Below are positions 26,672 through 36,942 of a stretch of DNA of 64,000 bases, piece after piece. Location: positions 1 through 64,000 of the forward strand of contig NZ_BAAAFG010000014.1 in NCBI RefSeq assembly GCF_039523415.1. Reading direction: 5' to 3'. Both the position numbers and the translations under genes were made by a program. Position 1 is the stretch's first letter, and each line of letters begins with the position of its first letter. The notes under the pieces are model-generated. The model had not been told where the DNA came from. It saw only the letters and a list, made by a program, of their open reading frames with translations, and searched no databases. The stretch is from Gangjinia marincola (lineage in GTDB: Bacteria; Bacteroidota; Bacteroidia; Flavobacteriales; Flavobacteriaceae).

Positions 26672-27147
26672 CCTTTTTGAGGTTTAAAGTCTAGTGCATC
26701 ACCATTAATACAATGGCGTTTGCCGGTAGTTTCTTTAGGTCCATCATCAAAAACATGTCCTAAATGACCACCGCAGGTGGCACAAAGTAGTTCTGTGCGC
26801 GCATATCCAATTTTATAATCTGTATCTGTAACTACATTGCCATCAACGGCACGATCAAAACTGGGCCATCCCGTACCACTGTCAAATTTATGTTTTGTTT
26901 TATACAGCGGAGTCTCACATGCAGCGCAAACAAACGTACCTGGCTTTTTAACCTCCAGCAATTCACTGGTGAAGGGGCGTTCTGTCCCTGCTTCGCGCAG
27001 AATATAATATTCGTCTGAGGTTAAAATTTCCTTCCATTCTTCATTGGATTTGGAAACCGGGAACGTGCGTTCCTTCTTATCTTCTTGTGCTTTTGAGTTG
27101 CAGCTTAATGCAATTAAAGCGATGAGTACTAATGCAATTTTTTTCAT
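26668..27147 (-). CDS. msrB: Peptide-methionine (R)-S-oxide reductase, lipoprotein
   Basis: A 159-residue MsrB with an N-terminal lipoprotein signal (MKKIALVLIALIALSC). The enzyme domain keeps the zinc cysteines in CAACETPLY and CATCGGHLGHVFDDG, and the catalytic cysteine in RHCINGDALDF. The position of the extra cysteine in the cytoplasmic paralogue is threonine here (SGTGWPSF), so its recycling may differ. It would repair oxidised envelope proteins. The start at 27147 was chosen for the signal peptide. It is the first gene of a two-gene operon. Confidence 0.92.
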   Translation of the reverse strand: MKKIALVLIALIALSCNSKAQEDKKERTFPVSKSNEEWKEILTSDEYYILREAGTERPFTSELLEVKKPGTFVCAACETPLYKTKHKFDSGTGWPSFDRAVDGNVVTDTDYKIGYARTELLCATCGGHLGHVFDDGPKETTGKRHCINGDALDFKPQKG

Positions 27148-27353
27148 ATTTATTCCCTGCAAAGGCAGGGATCTTATTTTACTTCTTGCAAAAACAAGAA
27201 TTGTGTTAATATTGGTTTATGTATAATTTTTGGTCTGAAGACTGAACTTATTTAAGATACCCTTTACCACTTTGACAATCTAATCCTTAGTTTTTTTGTA
27301 GAGGGTATGTACATTCGACAACTTCATACACAGATTCTCTACCGAAAAATAAA

Positions 27354-27379
27354 AAATTCCTCTGCGTACAGAGGAATTT
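27354..27379 (-). terminator. Terminator for the lipoprotein gene at 27406
   Basis: AAATTCCTCTG at 27354-27364 pairs perfectly with CAGAGGAATTT at 27369-27379. On the minus strand the stem is followed by a T-rich run, placing the terminator just after the stop at 27406. Confidence 0.85.
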
Positions 27380-27405
27380 GTCTTGTTAAGCTTGTACTAA
27401 AAGTC

Positions 27406-27957
27406 TTAGTCGATTTTATTAAGCGCACCTAGAACAGCGTTGATATCATTAAGATCAACCGTAGGATTGGTCGCAAAGTCTGAAGGAACTACAACAAATC
27501 TAAAGATTTGATTTTGAGCGTAAGCATTAAATTCATTATCACTTAAAAAATCTAAATCAAAATTTCCGGTTATTTTTATTTCAATATCAAAAAAAGTGTG
27601 ATTAGAAGAGTATTGAATTACATCTCCATTTTCATCTCCAATAAAATAACTTACTGGTAACAACACCCATGAGTCCGCAGATCCACCTTGACCATCTGGT
27701 TCAATACTTTCAAGTCGATAGGTTAAAATAGCATCAGACTCAAATACTTCAATATCATTTGGTATTTGAACTAAAGCAGTTAGTTCCAAATCATCCGGAC
27801 CATTTGCCGGATCTTCTTCAAGAGTATATTCAAAATCCACATTATTAAATTCAAAGGTTTGCCCTAAAAAGAAATTTTCTTCAACAATATTGTTTTCTTC
27901 AGTACATGAGGTAATGAAGGCAATAAATAAAACAGATAGTACAGCTAATTTTTTCAT
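27406..27957 (-). CDS. Lipoprotein of unknown function
   Basis: A 183-residue predicted lipoprotein (MKKLAVLSVLFIAFITSC). The mature protein is acidic, beta-rich and has no motif I recognise. The start at 27957 was chosen for the lipobox position. It has its own terminator. Probably outer-membrane associated. I can assign no function. Confidence 0.72.
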   Translation of the reverse strand: MKKLAVLSVLFIAFITSCTEENNIVEENFFLGQTFEFNNVDFEYTLEEDPANGPDDLELTALVQIPNDIEVFESDAILTYRLESIEPDGQGGSADSWVLLPVSYFIGDENGDVIQYSSNHTFFDIEIKITGNFDLDFLSDNEFNAYAQNQIFRFVVVPSDFATNPTVDLNDINAVLGALNKID

Positions 27958-27992
27958 GATAAAAGATTTAAACACTGTAAAGAAAACAAAGT

Positions 27993-28862
27993 TTATGCCA
28001 ATAAAAAAGAAACGATCTTTTCAATGGTCTTTTGATTTCCTAAAATTTTACGGTGTCCTAGTCCTTTAGTGAGATATAATTCACCTTCGGCTAGGGCATC
28101 GTTTATTTCTTGACCCGAAGAATAATGCACATCTACATCGTTTTTATCGTGCACAACCAGCGTTGGAATTTTTACTGCTTTTGCCGATCTGGCTCCCGCA
28201 TAATCATCTAAATCTTGTCCAAATTCTTTATCTAAATGTGATTTGAGTAAATGCGCGATTTGAGGTTTTAGCTGCATGTTTTGAATAAAATCTTCAGTAA
28301 TTGCAGTAACACTATTGGCAGTTCCTATAATGACAAGCTTCTTTAGTTTTAATCCTTCTTTGATACTACGTAGTAGTGACATTCCGCCTAGGGAATGACC
28401 GATAGCATATTCAAATGGGCCAAACTGCTTTTGTAGATGGTGAATAGCTTCAATAAAATAAGGCATTTGACTTCGACTTCCTCTGGCTTGGCCGTGTGCT
28501 GGCGCATCAAAACTCACTGTGCTGTAGCCATGTTTGATGAGTTCTTCGGCTATACTAGCCAGCTGAGTGCCCGTGCCACTCCAGCCGTGTACTAACAATA
28601 CTTTTTTAGCAGAATCACCGTACTCGTACACCACAATATTTTTCTTGCTTTTAGGAAGTTTAATATCGTGCTGCAACGCATTGTCAAACATTTTTTTTTC
28701 ACGTTTGGGCAAGGAATAGGTAAAGGGCGTAAGAAAAAGTATCGCTGCGTACCGCATAGCCAGGCGCGGTGAGATGGCCTGTAAAAGCTGCCCAATTTTT
28801 ACCAAATATGTAGGCATGAGAAGTTGCTGTACGGGTAAGCTATTTTTAGGGGGAGGCGTCAT
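27993..28862 (-). CDS. Alpha/beta hydrolase
   Basis: A 289-residue hydrolase. The oxyanion strand VLLVHGWSGTG, nucleophile elbow AIGHSLGGMSLL, an acidic residue in VVHDKNDVDVHY and the final histidine in KGLGHRKILGN complete a Ser-Asp-His triad. A hydrophobic N-terminal stretch (about 30-48) may associate with membrane. The gene is divergent from glgE and is probably unrelated to it. The substrate is unknown. Confidence 0.88.
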   Translation of the reverse strand: MTPPPKNSLPVQQLLMPTYLVKIGQLLQAISPRLAMRYAAILFLTPFTYSLPKREKKMFDNALQHDIKLPKSKKNIVVYEYGDSAKKVLLVHGWSGTGTQLASIAEELIKHGYSTVSFDAPAHGQARGSRSQMPYFIEAIHHLQKQFGPFEYAIGHSLGGMSLLRSIKEGLKLKKLVIIGTANSVTAITEDFIQNMQLKPQIAHLLKSHLDKEFGQDLDDYAGARSAKAVKIPTLVVHDKNDVDVHYSSGQEINDALAEGELYLTKGLGHRKILGNQKTIEKIVSFLLA

Positions 28863-28939
28863 CTAGGTCGAAATCTAGAAACAAAGTAAAGGATATTTCG
28901 TCAATTTTAGTATTTTAGGAGCATACTAAACCAACCATT

Positions 28940-30886
28940 TTGCAAACACTCAATCAGGAGCGGGTTGTCATTGAACACATCAGTCCGCAATTAAATCACG
29001 GCACCTATTTTATTAAACGCGTTGTAGGAGAATCTGTCACCGTTACAGCAGATATTCTTGTGGATGGGCATGATGTGATCCAGGCTTCGGTGCGCTTCAA
29101 ACATGAAAAAGAACGCACTTGGAAGGAAGTCCGCATGCATCCACTGGAAAACGATGCGTGGCAAGCAGAATTTTCACTAGACAAACAAGGCTATTATACC
29201 TACAACGTAGAAGGTTGGGTGGATTACGCCCTTAACTGGTTGCACGGCACTCGCAGAAAACTAGAAGACAACCAACATGTAAGAAGCGAACTATTAGAAG
29301 GATCCGAATACCTTAAAGCTGTCGCTAAATTAGCAAAAGGTGATGATGCTTCTTATCTCACTAAAACCGCGAAGATATTTAAAAACGAAGCTCAATACGA
29401 TGAGGCAGTACAGCAGGTGTTTTCAGCACAACTTCATGATGTTCTTTACAAATATCCTGAAAAAGAATTCTTAGCGACGTCCCATGATTTACAGGTATAT
29501 GTTGACCGTACAAAGGCACGATTTAGTACCTGGTATGAGTTTTTTCCGCGTAGCGCAGCAAAAGAAGAGGGAGTTCACGGGACATTTAAAGATTGCGAAG
29601 CTCAATTACCTCGCATCGCAGCAATGGGATTTGATGTGTTGTATTTTCCGCCTATTCATCCCATTGGAGAGCTAAACCGAAAAGGAAAAAACAATGCTAC
29701 TCACACCCAAGATGGTGACGTAGGTTCGCCCTGGGCGATAGGAGCAAAGCAAGGAGGGCATAAAGCAATCCACCCTCAGCTAGGTACTGAAGCAGATTTT
29801 AAGCAACTCGTGACCAAAGCAAAAGAGCACGGGATTGAAATCGCCATGGATTTTGCGTTGCAGGCCGCACCAGATCATCCCTGGGTCAAGGAACACCCAG
29901 AGTATTTTAAATGGAGACCAGATGGAACGGTGCAATATGCTGAAAATCCTCCAAAAAAATACCAAGATATTCAGCCAATTTACTTTGAAACAAAGGAATA
30001 TAAAAAGCTGTGGAAAGATTTAATCGACATTGCTTTATATTGGATTGAAGAATTTGACATTCAGATTTTTAGAGTAGACAATCCACATACCAAACCACAT
30101 CATTTTTGGGGTTGGTTAATCCATAAGGTAAAGAAAAAACACCCTGATGTATTGTTTCTCGCCGAAGCATTTACCAAGCCTAAGGTGATGAATCAATTGG
30201 CCAAACAAGGATTTACACAGTCGTACACCTATTTTACCTGGCGAACGTCTAAACATGAGTTGGAGGGATACCTCAATGAACTTACTAAAACAGACCAAAA
30301 GGAATATTTTAGGCCTAACTTTTGGCCCAATACACCAGATATTAATCCGTGGATACTACAAGGTGCAAATGAGGCGCAACATCTCATTCGATATGCATTA
30401 GCAGCCACCTTAAGTTCTAATATAGGCTTGTATGGACCGGTATACGAGCAAATGCGTAGTGCCGCAGTCCCGGGGAAGGAAGAATATCTGGACAGCGAAA
30501 AATATCAGGTACGCCATTGGGACTGGTCGATTGAAAATAAATTGACTATGTTGATTAGTTCACTCAATAACGTGAGAAAAGAACAACCGGCACTGCAACA
30601 AACGAACAATATAGAATTCTGCTATGTAGAAAATGATCAATTACTGGCATTTTACAAATATGATGACCGTAAAGAAGATGAGTTACTTATTGTAGTGAGC
30701 TTAGATGCGTATTATTCACAGAGCGGACAGGTAAAAGTGCCGTTAAACTCTCTACAGCTAGAGCATCACGATCAATTTACGGTAAGTGATTTGATTACCG
30801 GAAGCAGCTATCAATGGACCGGTGAATGGAATTTTGTTGAGCTTCATCCTACCTTGCCGTTTCACATTTTTAAGATTAAGCGATAA
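28940..30886 (+). CDS. glgE: Alpha-1,4-glucan:maltose-1-phosphate maltosyltransferase
   Basis: A 648-residue GH13 enzyme that adds maltosyl units from maltose 1-phosphate to alpha-glucan. An N-terminal beta domain (VTVTADILVDGHD) precedes the barrel. The nucleophile is D380 (FRVDNPHTKP) and the acid/base is E409 (FLAEAFTKP), the same 29-residue spacing as in the Streptomyces enzyme. The frame starts with TTG at 28940, since no in-frame ATG is close; the resulting N-terminus fits the family. The stop codon overlaps the start of the maltokinase gene, so the two are coupled. Confidence 0.93.
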   Translation: MQTLNQERVVIEHISPQLNHGTYFIKRVVGESVTVTADILVDGHDVIQASVRFKHEKERTWKEVRMHPLENDAWQAEFSLDKQGYYTYNVEGWVDYALNWLHGTRRKLEDNQHVRSELLEGSEYLKAVAKLAKGDDASYLTKTAKIFKNEAQYDEAVQQVFSAQLHDVLYKYPEKEFLATSHDLQVYVDRTKARFSTWYEFFPRSAAKEEGVHGTFKDCEAQLPRIAAMGFDVLYFPPIHPIGELNRKGKNNATHTQDGDVGSPWAIGAKQGGHKAIHPQLGTEADFKQLVTKAKEHGIEIAMDFALQAAPDHPWVKEHPEYFKWRPDGTVQYAENPPKKYQDIQPIYFETKEYKKLWKDLIDIALYWIEEFDIQIFRVDNPHTKPHHFWGWLIHKVKKKHPDVLFLAEAFTKPKVMNQLAKQGFTQSYTYFTWRTSKHELEGYLNELTKTDQKEYFRPNFWPNTPDINPWILQGANEAQHLIRYALAATLSSNIGLYGPVYEQMRSAAVPGKEEYLDSEKYQVRHWDWSIENKLTMLISSLNNVRKEQPALQQTNNIEFCYVENDQLLAFYKYDDRKEDELLIVVSLDAYYSQSGQVKVPLNSLQLEHHDQFTVSDLITGSSYQWTGEWNFVELHPTLPFHIFKIKR

Positions 30887-32511
30887 TGGCAAAGAAACAG
30901 GACATTGCAGCTCCCTACGTATTTAATGAGGATTGGTATGAGCTATTAAAGAGTAAGACGTTTGTCAAAACTTTTTTAGAAGATGTACTAGAACCTTATA
31001 TCATTAAGCAACGCTGGTACGGGGGTAAGGCAAGTTCGCTAAAGTATGTGGAGTTAGTAGAGTCTTTTACCATAGAAAATGATTTTAAGCGTTACTACGG
31101 GTTACTGTTAGAAGTAAATTTTAAAGAAGCCTTTTATCAACATTACTTCATTCCCATCGCTTTTGTAGAAGATGCTTCGCTGAGCGAAGAAGGTCCTATT
31201 ATGGAGCTCACGCTTGATGGTAAAAAAGGCTATATCATCGATGGACTCTATCTTGAAGAATTTAGACAGCTGTTATTTGAAAAAATCGTACAAGGTAATG
31301 AGGGGGATGAACTAGTCGTCAACTATCACAGTGGCGAAAAACTGATTGATGAGGATTACAAATCTTCAAAATTCATGGGGCTTGAGCAAAGTAACACCTC
31401 TATCATTTTTAATGAACGATATGTCATTAAATTTTTTAGACGGATTTATGTTTCCACAAATCCAGATTACGAAATCAGTCGATTTTTAACCGAGGTAGCT
31501 CACTTTAAAAATACTCCGGCGTATACGGGTAGTATCAACCTAAGGTTTGATAAGGATACCGTAACCCTTGCATTAATGCAAGAACTTATTCCCAATGAAG
31601 GTGATGCCTGGCAATTTATGCTAAAAGAACTTGATGGTGTCATTGATGCATTGGGTAAACGCAATATTTCGCTGGATAGCCTGCCAAAGTTAAAACTTTA
31701 TAAGCGCATCAAGATTAACGATATTCCGCCAGAGATCATTGACTGGGCAGGATTAAATATCTTTTTAAAAATAAAACAGTTGGCCATTAGAACCGCAGAG
31801 ATGCATGTGGCTTTGGGGAGTGAGTTTGAAGATAATAGATTTGCACCTACCAGATATAACAGCGATTATACGGTTTGGTTAAAAAACAGACTGCTTTATC
31901 AATTTCAAAATAGAATTAATCTCATTGAAAATAACCTGCATAAGCTAGAGGGAACAACCTTAGAGCTGGCGCAGCACTTTTTAGAGAACAAGAACATAGT
32001 CAGAAAAAAGTTTATTGATTTTGACTGGACAAGCTTAAAAAGTGAACGTATACGCATTCATGGTGATTATCATTTGGGACAGGTGTTGGTGCATGGAGAC
32101 GATTTTTATCTACTGGATTTTGAGGGTGAACCCGAAAGTACCATTAGGGATAGAAAAGTAAAACAGCCCCCATTAAAAGATGTGGCCAGCATGTTTAGAT
32201 CGTTTCACTATGCGATTTATGCTACGATATTCAATGCAAAAGAGGATTCCAACCTATCTGAAGATGATAAAGGCAAGGCAGGTGAAATTCTCTACCGTTA
32301 TTTTGTAGGGGTTTTCTTGCAAAATTATATCCATGTCGTGCAGGCAAATAACCTAAATATTGGCTACAATCAAGAAATATACTTCTTACTCAAGTATTGT
32401 TTGTTAGAAAAGGCAGTATATGAACTGGGATATGAATTAAATTCGCGCCCAAGATGGGCTATCATTCCATTAAAAGGAATTGAAAATATTTTGAGAAATC
32501 AAGACAACTAA
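30886..32511 (+). CDS. mak: Maltokinase (maltose 1-phosphate forming)
   Basis: A 541-residue kinase of the aminoglycoside-phosphotransferase fold. It phosphorylates maltose with ATP to give maltose 1-phosphate, the GlgE substrate. The N-terminal cap (IIKQRWYGGKASSL) is typical of Mak/Pep2. The catalytic loop IHGDYHLGQVLV lies near residue 390, followed by the metal-binding LLDFEGEP. It overlaps glgE and is 12 bases from glgB. In many bacteria it is fused to trehalose synthase; here it stands alone. Confidence 0.88.
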   Translation: MAKKQDIAAPYVFNEDWYELLKSKTFVKTFLEDVLEPYIIKQRWYGGKASSLKYVELVESFTIENDFKRYYGLLLEVNFKEAFYQHYFIPIAFVEDASLSEEGPIMELTLDGKKGYIIDGLYLEEFRQLLFEKIVQGNEGDELVVNYHSGEKLIDEDYKSSKFMGLEQSNTSIIFNERYVIKFFRRIYVSTNPDYEISRFLTEVAHFKNTPAYTGSINLRFDKDTVTLALMQELIPNEGDAWQFMLKELDGVIDALGKRNISLDSLPKLKLYKRIKINDIPPEIIDWAGLNIFLKIKQLAIRTAEMHVALGSEFEDNRFAPTRYNSDYTVWLKNRLLYQFQNRINLIENNLHKLEGTTLELAQHFLENKNIVRKKFIDFDWTSLKSERIRIHGDYHLGQVLVHGDDFYLLDFEGEPESTIRDRKVKQPPLKDVASMFRSFHYAIYATIFNAKEDSNLSEDDKGKAGEILYRYFVGVFLQNYIHVVQANNLNIGYNQEIYFLLKYCLLEKAVYELGYELNSRPRWAIIPLKGIENILRNQDN

Positions 32512-32523
32512 CAACCTAACTAC

Positions 32524-34434
32524 ATGAGTACTGTAAAAACGCATAGTCTTTTTAGCGATTTTGATATTGACCTTTTTAAAGCAGGTAAGCATTATCGCTT
32601 GTATGAAAAGTTTGGGTCACATATTATTGAAAAAGAGGGAGAGCAGGGAACCTATTTTGCGGTTTGGGCACCCACAGCCAAATCGGTATCGGTCATAGGA
32701 GATTTTAATTTTTGGGTAGAAGGTCAGCACCTATTAAACGTACGCTGGGATAGCAGCGGAATTTGGGAGGGGTTCATCCCCGGGGTGGGCAAAGGCTCTA
32801 CGTACAAGTATAAAATTCATAGCAATAATAATGATATAAAGACTGAAAAAGCAGATCCCTACGCGAGGCGCTGTGAGCATCCACCTAAAACCGCTTCGGT
32901 CGTGTGGGACACTAATTACAATTGGAAAGATGCTAAATGGATGAAAAAGCGAAAAAAGCACAACGCACTGGACGCTCCTTTTTCAGTATACGAAGTTCAT
33001 CTGGGCAGTTGGAAAAAAAATATAGAAGAGAACCGGTCGCTTTCTTACCTTGAATTGGCGAACGATTTAGTAAGCTATGTCAAAGAAACAGGGTTTACGC
33101 ATGTAGAATTTATGCCCATCATGGAATATCCCTATGATCCCAGTTGGGGTTATCAACTTACAGGATATTTTGCGCCTACTTCACGATTTGGTTATCCCGA
33201 AGAATTTTCGGCTATGGTAGATGCTTTTCACCAGGCCGATATTGGAGTGATCTTGGATTGGGTGCCTTCACATTTTCCGGAAGATGCTCATGGACTTGGA
33301 TTCTTTGATGGATCACACTTATATGAACATCCGGATCGCCGCCGGGGCTACCATCCAGACTGGAAATCCCTCATCTTCAATTATGGCCGTAATGAAGTAA
33401 AGAGCTTCTTGATTAGTAATGCGATCTTTTGGTTAGATCAGTACCACGCTGACGGGCTGAGAGTAGATGCCGTAGCATCTATGTTGTTTTTAGATTACTC
33501 CAGAGATGATGGGGAGTGGGAACCCAATCAATTTGGCGGGAGAGAAAATTTGGAAGCCATTGCCTTTATGAAAGAAATGAATGAAGCGGTGTATAAGGAT
33601 TTCCCAGATGTACAAACCATAGCCGAAGAGTCCACCAGTTTCCCCATGGTATCTAAACCTACGTTTTTAGGCGGTTTAGGGTTTGGAATGAAATGGATGA
33701 TGGGCTGGATGCACGATACACTACAGTATTTTGCCAAGGAGCCTATTTATCGCAGGCATCATCAAAACGACTTGTCTTTTAGCATGACCTATGCATTTAC
33801 AGAGAATTTCATGCTTCCGCTTTCTCACGATGAAGTGGTCTATGGTAAAAAATCCATTTTAGGCAGAATGCCGGGTGATGATTGGCAACGATTCGCAAAC
33901 CTAAGACTACTGTATAGCTATATGTTCACTCATCCCGGAGCGAACTTATTGTTCATGGGATCAGAGTTTGGGCAGCATGAAGAGTGGGACTTTCAAGGGA
34001 GCCTGGATTGGCATTTGCTAGACTATGCGCCACATCAAGGGGTTAAAAAAATGCTCACAGCATTAAATAAGCTGTACAAAGGTCAGTCTGCCCTGCATGA
34101 AAAACAATTTTCTAGTGAAGGCTTTGAATGGATTAATCATAACGATGCTGAAAATAGTGTGTATACCTATCTTCGGAAGGGAAATGAAGCCAATGACCAG
34201 CTTATCGTCGCCTGTAATATGACTCCGATTCCACGTGAAAACTACAGAATAGGTCTTCCGCTTGACGGAAAATTACAGGAAGTATTTAGCTCTGACCATG
34301 CAGATTTTGGTGGTAGCGGAATGAAAACTAAAAAATCCATAACCATCCAAAAAGAAGAGTGGAATTATAAACCATTTTCTGCTGAAATTTTCTTGCCACC
34401 ATTGGGATGTGTCGTTTTTGAGATTAAAGCATAA
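32524..34434 (+). CDS. glgB: 1,4-alpha-glucan branching enzyme
   Basis: A 636-residue GH13 enzyme that introduces alpha-1,6 branches. It has a CBM48 domain (TYFAVWAPTAKSVSVIGDFN), the catalytic barrel with nucleophile D315 (GLRVDAVASML) and acid/base E368 (IAEESTSFP), with the same spacing (53) as in E. coli GlgB, and the LSHDEVVYGK loop. It lacks the extra N1 domain of E. coli GlgB, as do many shorter GlgB proteins. It acts with GlgE on the same polymer. Confidence 0.95.
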   Translation: MSTVKTHSLFSDFDIDLFKAGKHYRLYEKFGSHIIEKEGEQGTYFAVWAPTAKSVSVIGDFNFWVEGQHLLNVRWDSSGIWEGFIPGVGKGSTYKYKIHSNNNDIKTEKADPYARRCEHPPKTASVVWDTNYNWKDAKWMKKRKKHNALDAPFSVYEVHLGSWKKNIEENRSLSYLELANDLVSYVKETGFTHVEFMPIMEYPYDPSWGYQLTGYFAPTSRFGYPEEFSAMVDAFHQADIGVILDWVPSHFPEDAHGLGFFDGSHLYEHPDRRRGYHPDWKSLIFNYGRNEVKSFLISNAIFWLDQYHADGLRVDAVASMLFLDYSRDDGEWEPNQFGGRENLEAIAFMKEMNEAVYKDFPDVQTIAEESTSFPMVSKPTFLGGLGFGMKWMMGWMHDTLQYFAKEPIYRRHHQNDLSFSMTYAFTENFMLPLSHDEVVYGKKSILGRMPGDDWQRFANLRLLYSYMFTHPGANLLFMGSEFGQHEEWDFQGSLDWHLLDYAPHQGVKKMLTALNKLYKGQSALHEKQFSSEGFEWINHNDAENSVYTYLRKGNEANDQLIVACNMTPIPRENYRIGLPLDGKLQEVFSSDHADFGGSGMKTKKSITIQKEEWNYKPFSAEIFLPPLGCVVFEIKA

Positions 34435-34539
34435 CACCGATAACGATTTCGTTAATAAGTGGTGATAATTGATGACTTTAAATTTTTATAATCCCCGCCG
34501 ATAGCTTTTTTTTGTTAGTCTTATTTATAACCTAGAGGT

Positions 34540-36942
34540 ATGATTGTTAATACAGAATTAGAGCAGAAGGGAAATCTCTTTCCACGCAAAGTAATTTCAT
34601 ATTCCAAAGATGTTGATGTATTAGAATTTAGAACAGAAAATGGTGTGATTCTACACCTTACTGTTTTAAGAGATAGCGTATTACGATTTAGATTTGCGAC
34701 AGAAAATACCTTTGAAAATGATTTTTCGTACGCTATTGATGATGATGCAAACAGAGGATTTAACCACCTTGAAGTAAATGAGCATGAAACAGAGTTTTGT
34801 GTCACTACTTCAAAGCTTAAATGCTGTATTGATAAAGAATCCTTACAATCTAAAATTTACGATCTCAAAGGTAATATTATCCTTGAAGATGAACTGGGCT
34901 TCCACTGGGAAGAGAGTTATGAGCATGGTGGTAATGTAGTAAAGATGAGCAAGGTGGCTCAGGATGCAGAAAGTTACTACGGATTAGGGGATAAACCCAT
35001 GCACTTAAATCTTAAAGGTAAACGTATAGAAAACTGGGCGACAGATCAGTACGCCTTTGGGAAGGATAAAGACCCATTATATAAAAGTGTACCTTTTTAC
35101 ATGGGATTACACCACGGGCAGGCCTACGGAGTATTTTTTGACAATACCTTTAGAACCTTTTTTGACTTTTGTAATGAACGTAGAAAAGTGACAAGCTTCT
35201 GGGCCCATGGAGGAGAAATGAATTATTATTTCTTCTATGGACCAAACATGAATGATGTGATCACAAGTTACACGGATTTAACCGGAAAACCAGAATTACC
35301 GCCGCTTTGGTCGCTAGGATATCATCAGTGTAAATGGAGTTACTATCCTGAAAGTAGAGTTAGAGATATCGCTTCAGAATTTAGAAAATTAAGAATACCC
35401 TGCGATGCGATTTACTTAGATATTGACTACATGGAAGGCTTTAGATGTTTTACCTGGAGCCATGAACACTTTCCAGATCCTAAGAAGATGATTTCAGACC
35501 TGGCTGAAGATGGCTTTAAAACCATTGTCATCATAGATCCGGGGATTAAAATAGATAATGATTATTGGGTATATAAGGAGGCGCTGGAGAATGATTATTT
35601 CTGTAAACGTGCAGATGGTCCCTACATGAAAGGTAAAGTATGGCCGGGCGAATGTAACTTCCCTGATTTCACTAATCCCGAAGTTCGTGAATGGTGGGCC
35701 GGATTATACAAAGAACTCATTGCAGACTTTGGAGTAAAAGGAGTGTGGAATGATATGAATGAGCCTGCCGTGATGGAGGTTCCCAATAAAACTTTTCCAG
35801 ATGATGTGCGTCATGACTACGATGGTAACCCATGCAGTCACCGAAAAGCACATAACATTTACGGGACACAGATGGCAAGAGCCACGTATGAGGGCGTAAA
35901 AAAATACGCTTATCCTAAACGCCCATTTATTATAACCCGTTCGGCTTATTCTGGCGCGCAACGCTACACCAGTTCTTGGACAGGCGATAATATTGCTACC
36001 TGGGAACATTTATGGATCGCGAATATTCAGGCACAACGCATGAGTATGAGTGGTATGGGCTTTACCGGGAGTGATATAGGCGGGTTTGCAGAGCAACCTA
36101 CAGGAGAGCTTTATGCTCGTTGGATCCAGTTAGGTGTGTTTCATCCATTTTGTAGAACACACTCCTCTGGTGATTATGGAGACCAAGAACCTTGGTCGTT
36201 TGATGTGAATGTAACTGATATCACCCGCAAATTTATTGAGTTAAGGTATCAATTATTGCCGTACTTGTACACTATGTTTTGGCAGTATGTGACTGATGGC
36301 ACACCTATGCTTAAAAGTTTAGTGGTTTTTGACCAGGAAGACGCGCAAACACATTATAGAACAGATGAGTTTATCTTTGGAAATCATATTCTGGTTTGCC
36401 CTGTCCTAGAGCCCAATGCAAAGGGTAGACGCATGTATATTCCACGCGGAACCTGGTTTAACTACTGGAATAAAGAAACTTATATAGGTGGTCGTGAAGA
36501 ATGGGTAGATGCAGATATTGATAGCATTCCTATGATGGTAAAAGAAGGAGCTATCATACCAAAATATCCCATACAGCAGTATGTTGGAGAAAAAGAAATA
36601 GAAGAATTAACCCTGGAGGTTTACTATAAAGAGGGCGTCGAAAAGTCTGTGGTTTATGAAGATGCTCAGGACGGCTATGACTATAAAAAAGGTCGTTTTA
36701 GTTTAAGAAACTTTAGCTTAAAGGGAAAAGACAATGAATTGATTATCAATCAGTATAAGTCTGGTAAGTTCACTACGCCTTATGCTAATTTGAAAATAAA
36801 CATCTTTGGTTTACCCTTTGTGGTAGACTATATTGAGATTGATAGTGAGAAAGTCTCATTAAAGAATTGTCAATTTAATCCCACGGCAAATACATTGGTG
36901 ATTCCTAAAGACTTTTCAGAGTTGCATCTTGTAGGGAAGTAG
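34540..36942 (+). CDS. Glycoside hydrolase family 31 alpha-glucosidase
   Basis: An 800-residue GH31 enzyme. The nucleophile D405 lies in WNDMNEPAVM, and the second acid lies in the RYTSSWTGDN and FTGSDIGGF region. No signal peptide is seen, so it is probably cytoplasmic. It would release glucose from maltose, maltodextrins or glucan ends, and could therefore supply or drain the pool used by maltokinase. It follows glgB by 105 bases on the same strand, consistent with one glucan locus. Fine specificity is unknown. Confidence 0.9.
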   Translation: MIVNTELEQKGNLFPRKVISYSKDVDVLEFRTENGVILHLTVLRDSVLRFRFATENTFENDFSYAIDDDANRGFNHLEVNEHETEFCVTTSKLKCCIDKESLQSKIYDLKGNIILEDELGFHWEESYEHGGNVVKMSKVAQDAESYYGLGDKPMHLNLKGKRIENWATDQYAFGKDKDPLYKSVPFYMGLHHGQAYGVFFDNTFRTFFDFCNERRKVTSFWAHGGEMNYYFFYGPNMNDVITSYTDLTGKPELPPLWSLGYHQCKWSYYPESRVRDIASEFRKLRIPCDAIYLDIDYMEGFRCFTWSHEHFPDPKKMISDLAEDGFKTIVIIDPGIKIDNDYWVYKEALENDYFCKRADGPYMKGKVWPGECNFPDFTNPEVREWWAGLYKELIADFGVKGVWNDMNEPAVMEVPNKTFPDDVRHDYDGNPCSHRKAHNIYGTQMARATYEGVKKYAYPKRPFIITRSAYSGAQRYTSSWTGDNIATWEHLWIANIQAQRMSMSGMGFTGSDIGGFAEQPTGELYARWIQLGVFHPFCRTHSSGDYGDQEPWSFDVNVTDITRKFIELRYQLLPYLYTMFWQYVTDGTPMLKSLVVFDQEDAQTHYRTDEFIFGNHILVCPVLEPNAKGRRMYIPRGTWFNYWNKETYIGGREEWVDADIDSIPMMVKEGAIIPKYPIQQYVGEKEIEELTLEVYYKEGVEKSVVYEDAQDGYDYKKGRFSLRNFSLKGKDNELIINQYKSGKFTTPYANLKINIFGLPFVVDYIEIDSEKVSLKNCQFNPTANTLVIPKDFSELHLVGK

